DNA of 9,621 nucleotides from contig JAPKXT010000223.1 in assembly GCA_026394695.1 (NCBI GenBank), positions 1 through 9,621 on the forward strand. Direction: 5' to 3'. The DNA is from Methanoregula sp. (GTDB lineage Archaea; Halobacteriota; Methanomicrobia; Methanomicrobiales; Methanospirillaceae). The notes under the pieces were generated by a model. That model ran no database searches and was not told the origin of the DNA. It saw only the letters and a program-made list of their open reading frames with translations. This document shows positions 1 to 6,492 of the stretch, piece after piece. Position 1 is the stretch's first letter; every line of letters begins with the position of its first letter. A program made the translations under genes and the position numbers.

Positions 1-53
1 GCCTTGTTCTGAAGCTCTTCCGGAGCCTGTGTTTTAACGTAACCTTTTGCCAT
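1..53 (-). CDS. rpl7ae: Large ribosomal subunit protein L7Ae (eL8), N-terminal fragment running off the left edge
   Basis: Only the first 17 codons are present, reading MAKGYVKTQAPEELQNK. This matches the conserved start of archaeal L7Ae as I recall it (a short basic start, then a V/P-E-E-L-Q-N-K helix before the A-L-E-A segment). L7Ae binds kink-turns in 23S rRNA, box C/D and H/ACA guide RNAs and RNase P RNA. The start is well supported: an ATG preceded by a strong Shine-Dalgarno GAGGTGA at positions 57-63, three bases away. The gene reads leftward out of the window. It lies in the same direction as the DUF2298 gene, whose stop is 169 bases upstream, so it may have its own promoter. The spacer contains a kink-turn-like stem, listed separately. 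Identification from so few residues is good but not absolute. Confidence 0.8.
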   Translation of the reverse strand, partial: MAKGYVKTQAPEELQNK

Positions 54-78
54 AACTCACCTCATTCAGGAGTAGAAT

Positions 79-134
79 GCTCCTTCATTACTCATAAGTC
101 AGCAATGATGCAGCCATATCATTTCATCAGGAGC
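79..134 (-). promoter_or_regulatory. Candidate L7Ae-binding kink-turn (box C/D-like stem) in the rpl7ae leader
   Basis: Read on the minus strand, a TGATGA (box C-like, 129-124) is followed at once by AATGAT (123-118). Then come an eight-base loop, a fully complementary ATCATT (109-104), one G, and CTGA (box D-like, 102-99). Box C and box D therefore face each other at the base of a six-pair stem, which would allow the tandem G-A, A-G and U-U pairs of a kink-turn. An outer five-pair stem, GCTCC (134-130) with GGAGC (83-79), encloses it, but its 3' side is separated by 15 bases, so the canonical C-helix is weak. The same GGAG can instead pair in an AGGAG/CTCCT hairpin (84-80 with 72-68) just before the ribosome binding site. 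Autoregulation of L7Ae through a leader kink-turn is known in archaea; its occurrence here is inferred. A TATA-like AT-rich stretch at about 166-178 would start transcription near 144 and include the element. A closer one at 137-144 would not. Confidence 0.4.
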
Positions 135-222
135 GGAAATAAAGGTTTGTGAACTATTGGTTGGGAATAAAAAATACATTCGATTTTTTTGTTATTTTTG
201 TACACATTATACCCGATGCCGG

Positions 223-2223
223 TTATCCGGTAAGCCGGTAAATTTCGGTTCCGCCTGCAGAATATACTTTCTCAAGACCGGTTGCCGGAATATTAACTTC
301 GTACCGCTCTCGCTCAGCATTGCCAATGTAGAGAAGGGTGGCATTGTATTTTTTCATGAGCATGACGGTCTTTTCAGGTTCCTGGTAGATTGATTTTATA
401 TCCCCCGGTCGCGTGCTGAACCAGCCCGTGTCATCACCCCGCCACATGTATTCATGAAATGGCATTCCGATAATTGCAGGGATCCCGGTGAAGGATGATA
501 CCCGCGAGTAGTAGGTATAGTCTCCCCCCTCAGCCTCAACAATACGTTCGTCACCTTCCAATGCCCGCAGCCAGGTGATCGCTCCGGCATCTCCGGCATG
601 CGAGTTTTCGAGATATGCGAGTCCGTCGAGAGTTCCTGTTCCGTAATTCGGGGTGAACGGTATTATAAACGGGATTAGGAAGAGAATGATGATCACGATA
701 GCAGTCGCTGTAGCAGTATTCCGGGCTGAAGTGTCCGGGATCCACCTGCTTTCAGACAGCCATTTCCCGACCATGGAAAACGCCGCAGTTCCTAACATGA
801 TCCATGCGGGAAGATAACACTTGAAGATAGTATTCATCCGGAAGTAGGTATCCCCCATGTTATCTTTAAGATAAAAAATTTCGCAGAAGATCAAAATAAA
901 AAGCCCGATAATGGCAAGGATCCCGGTGACATAGTGGTCCTTGCGTGTGATGAAATAGATGAGCGGGATAACAGCAATCGCCGCAGCGACATAGCCCGTG
1001 ATTACAAACGGAATCACGGCAAGGAGAAAATATGGCCGCTTTAGTATGTCGCGCCAGAGAAATGCAATAAATATCGCAATGAACAGTCCATTTACCAGCA
1101 GGAACTCATAGGGGTTTGATGGAAGGTGAACAATCGAGAGACCGCCGGTATTTGTCTTCAACTGGATGTAGAACGGTAGATAGCACAGGAAGGCGAGCGG
1201 CGGGATAGTCAGCAGGTTCCACCACGATAAAATACCGGCAGCATCTGCCCTGCCCCTCCAGATGATCAGTGCTGCAAATACGAGTGTTATCGGCGCGTAT
1301 ATCAGGACGTCCCATGTATTCAACAGCGGCATGGAGCCAAGACTGAGTGCACAAAAAATACAGGTAAGCCACTTTCCCCGTGATTCAAGGAACTCCCAGC
1401 GTTTATAAGCAAAGAGAAGCAGGAAGATCAAAAATACCTGGTTGAACTGCGACACTACATGGGCATGGACATCCCCCCATATGAATGAGAAGAGGGGGTA
1501 TTCGTTGATGGTATTGGTGATTGTCCGGGTACTATCCCATAACACCGTATTCAGTGCTTTTCCCAGTGCAAGCTGATAAAAGAACGATGGGTTTGGAATA
1601 AAAAGAACAAGGAGGGGCAACCACCCGAATTTTTCCAGTAACAGGGACCCTATGGCATAGAGGTTGATCGCTGCAAGACCAAAGATTGTTGGTAAAGCAA
1701 GGTTGAATGCAATATTCGATGGGACACCGGTGACAATGCCCAGGCATCCGAACATCCAGTATCCAAGGTAATAATAGACATTCAGAGACCCTCCGGCAAA
1801 CCATGGGTCAAGCGGTGGTACCACCGGATTGCGCATTACTGATGCGAGAAACGCGTGGTCCATGAATTTTTCTGCATAGGATATGGTGGGGTTAACAAAC
1901 CGCACATCAAGCATCAGGAAAAAACAGATGAGAAACAGCATCTCCCAGTGCCATTCTGCTTTGAGACCATCCAAAGAATAGTGACGGTGATAGAGATGGA
2001 ATAAGAAAAGTGCCAGAAACGGGATAAGGGCAACCTGTATGGGTAGCCGCATGAGCCCGCAGTACCAGGAAAGAATGGTAAATACAAGGAGCGATGCGGA
2101 GAATGAGACCGGAAATGCAAAGCTATTAAACGTTTTTTTCAGTGAAGGATAGAAAGAAAGTTGGAGCAGGGTAATGACAACGAGCCAGCTTAGTACCGAA
2201 ATAACCTGCTGTTCAACGCTCAG
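223..2223 (-). CDS. DUF2298 / TIGR03662 (Chlor_Arch_YYY) polytopic membrane protein, probable envelope glycan enzyme or transporter
   Basis: About 666 residues, strongly hydrophobic, with roughly 13 or more membrane segments and a short C-terminal soluble region. Family hallmarks, numbered from the CTG start, are EKFMD (118-122), DPWFAGG (139-145), the tyrosine-rich NVYYYLGYW (148-156), GDVHAHVV (250-257) with an acidic residue and two histidines, and RMNTIFK (462-468). A C-terminal region with YLENS...ITWL and EGGDYTYYSR follows. The family is usually about 700-900 residues. It tends to co-occur with TIGR03663/Agl23, which is also in this window, and its exact reaction is not established. 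The first ATG is at 2052, but 57 more family-like codons (SVEQQVISVLSWLVV...) are open upstream and contain no ATG, GTG or TTG. I place the start at the CTG at 2223-2221, which overlaps the upstream stop as CTGA and lies seven bases after a GGAGGGGGAG ribosome binding site (2240-2231). It is the last gene of a four-gene operon. Confidence 0.8.
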   Translation of the reverse strand: MSVEQQVISVLSWLVVITLLQLSFYPSLKKTFNSFAFPVSFSASLLVFTILSWYCGLMRLPIQVALIPFLALFLFHLYHRHYSLDGLKAEWHWEMLFLICFFLMLDVRFVNPTISYAEKFMDHAFLASVMRNPVVPPLDPWFAGGSLNVYYYLGYWMFGCLGIVTGVPSNIAFNLALPTIFGLAAINLYAIGSLLLEKFGWLPLLVLFIPNPSFFYQLALGKALNTVLWDSTRTITNTINEYPLFSFIWGDVHAHVVSQFNQVFLIFLLLFAYKRWEFLESRGKWLTCIFCALSLGSMPLLNTWDVLIYAPITLVFAALIIWRGRADAAGILSWWNLLTIPPLAFLCYLPFYIQLKTNTGGLSIVHLPSNPYEFLLVNGLFIAIFIAFLWRDILKRPYFLLAVIPFVITGYVAAAIAVIPLIYFITRKDHYVTGILAIIGLFILIFCEIFYLKDNMGDTYFRMNTIFKCYLPAWIMLGTAAFSMVGKWLSESRWIPDTSARNTATATAIVIIILFLIPFIIPFTPNYGTGTLDGLAYLENSHAGDAGAITWLRALEGDERIVEAEGGDYTYYSRVSSFTGIPAIIGMPFHEYMWRGDDTGWFSTRPGDIKSIYQEPEKTVMLMKKYNATLLYIGNAERERYEVNIPATGLEKVYSAGGTEIYRLTG

Positions 2224-3185
2224 GACTTATCTCCCCCTCCAAGTTTTGAATCAAGTGCAGTACGGATACTCGGGATGACCCAGTCCCCGAGGTAATAGAT
2301 CGATACGATGCCACCTGCGAGGGTTATTAGGTTCTTGATCAGATGGTCGATAACGGCAATCAGGACGGCGAGGTCATAGGGCACACCAAACAGGAAGAAT
2401 GTCGCGGTAAGCGCTGGTTCATAGGTTCCGATCCCCCCGGGTGTTAATGGCACTGCTTTAACGAGATTTCCGATTACGATTGCAAGAACGACGACGGCAA
2501 ATGGGATCTGCTCCTGGAACATCATGATTACTGCGACGCAGACGAAAATATCAAGGAACCAGATGACTATCGAAGTGGATCCCAGAGCAATTATTGAACG
2601 TACTGATAGCGATGCCCGTTTAATCTCGTGGAGCATGGTCAGCAGGATCTGGATGTACCGGTTTTTCGAAGAATATTTCCCGATACACAGTAAAATTCCG
2701 AAAAACATCGCTCCTGCAACGAGCGGCAGTACAACAAGATAAATGACCCATGGCGGTGCATTCAGGACAAAGAACAGGGATATCGCACCGAGAAATGCCA
2801 CTGTAACAATATCAAAAACACGCTCAACTACGAGTGAGGAAACTCCTTCTGAGTATGTCGTATTATATTCGTGCTTCAGTATGAATACCCGAACAAAATC
2901 TCCGAGCCGGGCAGGAACAATGATGTTTGCAGTCTGGCTCACAAAGACACATGCGGTTGCTACAACGACAGTAACGCGATAATTGAGGCTTTGCAGTATC
3001 ATATGGTACCGCCATCCGCGCAACCACCATGCACAAAGACAGATTAAAATGCCGAGTAACAGATATTCCGGTGTAAGGTGCTGGATTGCGATAAGGATCT
3101 TATCCCTGACGCTGTACAGCATATAAATAATGATACCTGCGGCTATTACCGTCGGGACAATGATTGCGCTAATTTTCCGATACAT
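2220..3185 (-). CDS. UPF0104 / LPG-synthase-TM family flippase-like integral membrane protein
   Basis: 321 residues with about eight membrane helices. Motifs typical of the UPF0104 (TIGR00374, Pfam LPG_synthase_TM) family are visible: NIIVPARLGDFVRVF around residues 88-102, VERVFD around 120-125, and VPLTPGGIGTYE around 244-255. These proteins have been linked to translocation or transfer of lipid-linked precursors. In haloarchaea the same domain forms the C-terminal half of AglD, fused to a family 2 glycosyltransferase; here the two halves are separate adjacent genes. The ATG at 3185 lies within the 3' end of the GT2 gene (17-base overlap) and is preceded by GGTGG eight bases upstream. The stop TGA overlaps the presumed CTG start of the DUF2298 gene by four bases, which indicates translational coupling. 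The substrate is unknown; a polyprenyl-phosphate sugar is the natural guess. Confidence 0.85.
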   Translation of the reverse strand: MYRKISAIIVPTVIAAGIIIYMLYSVRDKILIAIQHLTPEYLLLGILICLCAWWLRGWRYHMILQSLNYRVTVVVATACVFVSQTANIIVPARLGDFVRVFILKHEYNTTYSEGVSSLVVERVFDIVTVAFLGAISLFFVLNAPPWVIYLVVLPLVAGAMFFGILLCIGKYSSKNRYIQILLTMLHEIKRASLSVRSIIALGSTSIVIWFLDIFVCVAVIMMFQEQIPFAVVVLAIVIGNLVKAVPLTPGGIGTYEPALTATFFLFGVPYDLAVLIAVIDHLIKNLITLAGGIVSIYYLGDWVIPSIRTALDSKLGGGDKS

Positions 3186-3885
3186 GAATCTGCCACCACA
3201 ACATCAGGATCGATGAACCCATCTCAAAAACGTCTTTCATTTTCACGGTAGTCCCTTTACCGGCCCGCCAGCGAACCGGAAACTCAACGAGACGGCACCC
3301 ATTACGCTGTGAGCGGACGAGAAGTTCAGTGTCCCAGAACCAGTGATTCGAGCGTACAGCAGGGAGTACAGGGAGGATGTATTCTTTATTGAATGCTTTA
3401 AAACCGCACTGGTGATCGTAACACCTGCTTCCCAGAAATAACCTGACCAGAAAATTATACGAACGACTCGCTATCTCGCGACCCCCCGTCCGGACAATAT
3501 CACTTCCGGGCATAAGCCTCGATCCGGTTGCAATATCTGCCCCTTCACGGATGGCACCTATAAGCTCGGGAAGATGTTGCATATCTGTCGCGAGATCAAC
3601 GTCATAATAACAGACAATTTTTCCTTTGGACTGATAAATCGCCCGGGTAAGCGCTTTACCCCTTCCCAAACGCTCGTCACTGTGGAGAAGATGAATACGG
3701 GTATCCTGGTGTTCGTACTGGCGCACAAGTTCAGCGCTCCCATCAGTACTACCATCTTCTGCAATAATCAGTTCAAAACCATTTGTTATCCGGGACAGGA
3801 GATCAACAGATCCAGGGATGGCAATCTCAAGTGAGTGGTGGTCATTAAAAACGGGAATGATAACGGTCACTTCAGGTTCGGCCAT
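3169..3885 (-). CDS. Family 2 glycosyltransferase, dolichyl-phosphate sugar synthase (DPM1/AglD N-domain) type
   Basis: 238 residues, with no convincing membrane helix, so probably a cytosolic enzyme at the membrane face. GT-A fold motifs occur in order: VIIPVFND (8-15), EDGSTDGS (43-50, nucleotide binding), DVD (95-97, the metal-binding DxD), GSRL (121-124), HQCGFKAF (158-165) and HWFWDTELL (181-189, containing the likely catalytic acidic residue). It ends with the FPVRW segment common in dolichyl-phosphate mannose and glucose synthases. It probably moves a sugar from a nucleotide donor to a polyprenyl phosphate; the sugar cannot be told from sequence. The ATG at 3885 has GGAG five bases upstream and overlaps the oxidoreductase gene by 14 bases. 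The next gene overlaps its end by 17 bases. The neighbouring UPF0104 gene makes this pair equivalent to a split AglD. Confidence 0.88.
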   Translation of the reverse strand: MAEPEVTVIIPVFNDHHSLEIAIPGSVDLLSRITNGFELIIAEDGSTDGSAELVRQYEHQDTRIHLLHSDERLGRGKALTRAIYQSKGKIVCYYDVDLATDMQHLPELIGAIREGADIATGSRLMPGSDIVRTGGREIASRSYNFLVRLFLGSRCYDHQCGFKAFNKEYILPVLPAVRSNHWFWDTELLVRSQRNGCRLVEFPVRWRAGKGTTVKMKDVFEMGSSILMLWWQIHVSEN

Positions 3886-5110
3886 CGGTACTCCGGGTTT
3901 TGACGCACTCAGCTACTTCGGATCCTGCACGGATGGATCCCTCCATACTTCTCTCGGGATAATTTGTCAGCGAAAACATCCCTGCCATAAAGAGACCCTG
4001 TTGCTCGTAGGCCGGGATCAGTGAACGGAACCCTGTCCGGTATACCGGGCCAGCCCAGGGATCCACAGCCATGTTATGCCATTTGATCTCAGATGGTGAA
4101 ACAGAAAACCGGGTGCAGAAATCGTTCATCATATGACTATCAAGGTGTGCCGGTACCGTACCGGAAAAGTATGACGCCAGGTATACAATATGTTCACCAT
4201 ATCTCCTGACAGGAATAAAATTCGTGTGGGTAACCACAGCCCCGTAGGGTGCGGTATCTTTCATATTCAGCCAGTAAATTCCCTCTGTTACTTCCCGGTC
4301 CATAGCAAGGGTCATGCACGCAGCACCCTGGTAAGGGATATGGGGTATTGATGGACCGCCAATTCTTTCAAGTGCCTGAGGGGGGATTGTAGAAATAATC
4401 GTATCGTAACGGGTACCATTTGCTTCCCACCCACCGTTCATGGAAGAAATTGATGAGACAGGTGTTTGTTTTTTAATCACGCCCCCTTTTGATGTAATCG
4501 ATTGTTCGAGTGAATCAATAAGAAGATGAAATCCCCCGGTTAAGTACCCGAGACGTTCTCCGGAAACCCCCCGGTCAGATCTGATTGCAATCCGGCTGAT
4601 CAGCCATGCTGCTGAAACATCTTTTCTTTGTTCCCCGAATTTACTTTTTAAGAGGGGCTCAAAAAATGATAAAAATACGTTTTTACCGAAATGCCCGATA
4701 ATATACTCTTCAGCCGGGATGTCATCGAGTGCTTTATGCTCGGTTCTTTTTGCCGTTAAGGTAAGATATGCAAGTTTTGCCTTATCCATGATCGAGAGTT
4801 CAGGGTAGTGCAGGATCTGTACTGGGGTGTTCAGGGGATAGATCTTGTTGTTGGCAAGATAGCCGGTCGTTCCCGTTTTCCATTCAATCTTATCTGACAG
4901 GCCCAATTCGGTTATCAGCGCAAAAAGACTGCTGTCACCCGAAAAAAAATGGTGATAATATCTCTCTATCCAGTAATCGTTCACGTTATAGGATGAAAGG
5001 CAACCACCGAGATAAGGCATTTTTTCAAAAATGTGAACCTCGTGCTCCGGAACAAGTCTGTTGGCAGCGACAAGCCCTGTTAATCCCCCGCCGATTACTC
5101 CGATCTTCAT
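3872..5110 (-). CDS. NAD(P)/FAD-dependent oxidoreductase (amine oxidase / protoporphyrinogen oxidase-like fold)
   Basis: 412 residues. The N-terminus is a Rossmann dinucleotide fold: G7, G9 and G12 of MKIGVIGGGLTG, an acidic E29 in IFEK at the end of beta-strand 2, and GGCLSSY at 35-41. The C-terminus has the matching FAD-binding segment GLFMAGMFSLTNYPERSMEG (372-391). The shape is that of flavin amine oxidase, protoporphyrinogen oxidase and UDP-galactopyranose mutase relatives, but I see no motif naming a substrate. It heads the four-gene operon and overlaps the GT2 start by 14 bases. Its likely role is therefore a redox step on a sugar nucleotide, a lipid-linked sugar or a polyprenol in envelope glycan synthesis (inference). 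I chose the ATG at 5110 because the Rossmann fold starts there. An upstream TTG-initiated extension (from 5227) adds 39 residues with no family-like content. No clear Shine-Dalgarno precedes the ATG. Confidence 0.8.
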   Translation of the reverse strand: MKIGVIGGGLTGLVAANRLVPEHEVHIFEKMPYLGGCLSSYNVNDYWIERYYHHFFSGDSSLFALITELGLSDKIEWKTGTTGYLANNKIYPLNTPVQILHYPELSIMDKAKLAYLTLTAKRTEHKALDDIPAEEYIIGHFGKNVFLSFFEPLLKSKFGEQRKDVSAAWLISRIAIRSDRGVSGERLGYLTGGFHLLIDSLEQSITSKGGVIKKQTPVSSISSMNGGWEANGTRYDTIISTIPPQALERIGGPSIPHIPYQGAACMTLAMDREVTEGIYWLNMKDTAPYGAVVTHTNFIPVRRYGEHIVYLASYFSGTVPAHLDSHMMNDFCTRFSVSPSEIKWHNMAVDPWAGPVYRTGFRSLIPAYEQQGLFMAGMFSLTNYPERSMEGSIRAGSEVAECVKTRSTDGRT

Positions 5111-5305
5111 GATACGTATTCTATAGTATTTTTCAGGGCGAAATGAAAAAGGCTCCGTATAATTACTGTAAATTAATATTATTCCCTCGGAGAAATCATA
5201 AGAAAGTTTTTGTGTTGCAGAAATCAACGATTATTACAGCAAAAGGACTTAAAAGCATTAAAAGAAAGTAATTATCTGTCAGCCCATCGGGATGGTGTCA
5301 GTTAG
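5111..5305. promoter_or_regulatory. Divergent promoter region between the glycan operon and cetZ
   Basis: This AT-rich spacer separates two head-to-head transcription units. On the plus side, TTAAAAGC (5249-5256) and ATTAAAAG (5257-5264) are plausible TATA boxes, which would place cetZ transcript starts around 5278-5290. The cetZ start has GGTG at 5294-5297, eight bases before the ATG. A 12-base dyad CCATC-GG-GATGG (5284-5295) lies in the short leader, touching that ribosome binding site. On the minus side, AATATTAAT-like and ATTATAC-like stretches (around 5159-5183) could serve the oxidoreductase gene, but none is decisive. No small gene was found here. Confidence 0.5.
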
Positions 5306-6484
5306 ATGCGCGTGTTTTTCATAGGTTTTGGTCAAGCGGGCGGTAAAATTGTCGATATGTTTATCGAGCAGGATAAAAAGCTCGGAACTGCCAGTTTCAG
5401 GGGGATTGCCGTCAATACAGCGCGAACCGACCTGATGGGTTTAAAAAATATTGAGATGAAGGACCGCATTCTTATCGGACAGACTATGCTCAAAGGTCAT
5501 GGTGTCGGTACCGATAATGTAACCGGTGCCCGCGTTACGGCGGATGAAATTGACAGTATTATCAGCGCCATTGATATCCGGGGTACACATGATGTCGATG
5601 CGTTTGTTATCGTCGCCGGACTTGGTGGTGGAACCGGATCCGGGGGTTCCCCGGTACTTGCACGCCACCTTAAACGCATCTACCGTGAACCAGTCTATGC
5701 ACTGGGAATTATCCCATCTCCCGAAGAAGGACGCCTTTATTCCTATAATGCAGCCCGTAGTCTGACAACGCTGGTCAATGAGGCAGATAACACATTTATT
5801 TTTGATAACAGTGCCTGGAAAAACGAAGGGGAAAGTGTAAAAAGTGCATTCCAGCGCCTGAATAATGAAGTGGTGCGAAGGTTCGGAGTCCTTTTCCGGG
5901 CAGGAGAGGTAAGTAAAATGGGCGTGGGCGAGATGGTTGTTGACTCAAGTGAGATTATCAACACGCTCCGTGGTGGAGGTATCACTTCTGTCGGATATGC
6001 CATCAGCGAGGTTATGAGCAAGCAGACAAAGAAGAAACGAGGCATCATCAGAAACCTGAAGGACAAGTTTGGTGGCAAGAGGGAGGCAAACGAAGAGGTC
6101 CTGCTCGGTGAAGATAAGACCGCAAAAATTGTTTCACTTGTACGCAGGGCGATGCTTGGACGGCTCACCCTCCCCTGTGATTACTCGACAGCTGAGCGGG
6201 CTTTGGTGCTGCTCGCAGGTCCCCCAGATGAAATGGATCGCAAAGGTGTTGAGAAAGCGAAGAGCTGGGTTGAAGAGAACATAGCTGGTGTAGAAGTTCG
6301 GGGTGGTGATTACCCGGTCAATAGTGAGTATGTTGCGGCTGTTGTTATGCTGGCAACAGTTGGAAATGCCCCGAGAATAAAAGAGCTTCTTGATATCGCA
6401 AAAGAAACAAAAGAAGATGTTATTAAGTCCAAGGAGAAAAAATCGATCATGTTTGAAGAAGGCATAGATCCATTATTTGAGTGA
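5306..6484 (+). CDS. cetZ: CetZ, archaeal tubulin/FtsZ-superfamily GTPase
   Basis: 392 residues, full length for CetZ. The N-terminal FIGFGQAGGK (5-14) is the CetZ form of the first nucleotide loop. The tubulin signature GGGTGSGG is at 107-114. NAARS (148-152), DNTFIFDN (161-168) and the T7-loop stretch VVDSSEIINTLRGGG (211-225) follow; E216 corresponds to the catalytic E218 of Haloferax CetZ1. LTLPC (287-291), LLAGPP (302-307) and VRGGDYP (331-337) are also close to CetZ1. These features separate it from FtsZ1/FtsZ2, whose T7 loop differs. CetZ proteins polymerise with GTP, localise near the membrane and control cell shape and motility in haloarchaea; methanogen members are little studied. 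A lysine-rich, possibly amphipathic segment lies at 239-258, and the protein ends in FEEGIDPLFE. The ATG at 5306 has GGTG eight bases upstream. The surface-protein gene follows 8 bases after the stop, so the two are probably one transcript. Confidence 0.95.
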   Translation: MRVFFIGFGQAGGKIVDMFIEQDKKLGTASFRGIAVNTARTDLMGLKNIEMKDRILIGQTMLKGHGVGTDNVTGARVTADEIDSIISAIDIRGTHDVDAFVIVAGLGGGTGSGGSPVLARHLKRIYREPVYALGIIPSPEEGRLYSYNAARSLTTLVNEADNTFIFDNSAWKNEGESVKSAFQRLNNEVVRRFGVLFRAGEVSKMGVGEMVVDSSEIINTLRGGGITSVGYAISEVMSKQTKKKRGIIRNLKDKFGGKREANEEVLLGEDKTAKIVSLVRRAMLGRLTLPCDYSTAERALVLLAGPPDEMDRKGVEKAKSWVEENIAGVEVRGGDYPVNSEYVAAVVMLATVGNAPRIKELLDIAKETKEDVIKSKEKKSIMFEEGIDPLFE

Positions 6485-6492
6485 GGTTTACC

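Noticed and set aside
66..95. A nine-codon leader peptide frame (MSNEGAFYS) upstream of rpl7ae.
   Set aside because: There is no ribosome binding site and no codon pattern suggesting attenuation; the bases are better explained by the leader hairpins.
99..129. A box C/D guide RNA gene.
   Set aside because: The 21 bases between the boxes are self-complementary, leaving no guide sequence, and no C'/D' boxes are visible; a kink-turn in the mRNA leader fits better.
5111..5227. A TTG-initiated 39-residue N-terminal extension of the FAD oxidoreductase.
   Set aside because: The Rossmann fold begins at the ATG at 5110 and the extension would occupy most of the divergent promoter region.
6481..6492. 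A GTG start for the surface protein, overlapping the cetZ stop.
   Set aside because: The ATG at 6493 has GAGGT at good spacing and gives a cleaner signal peptide.
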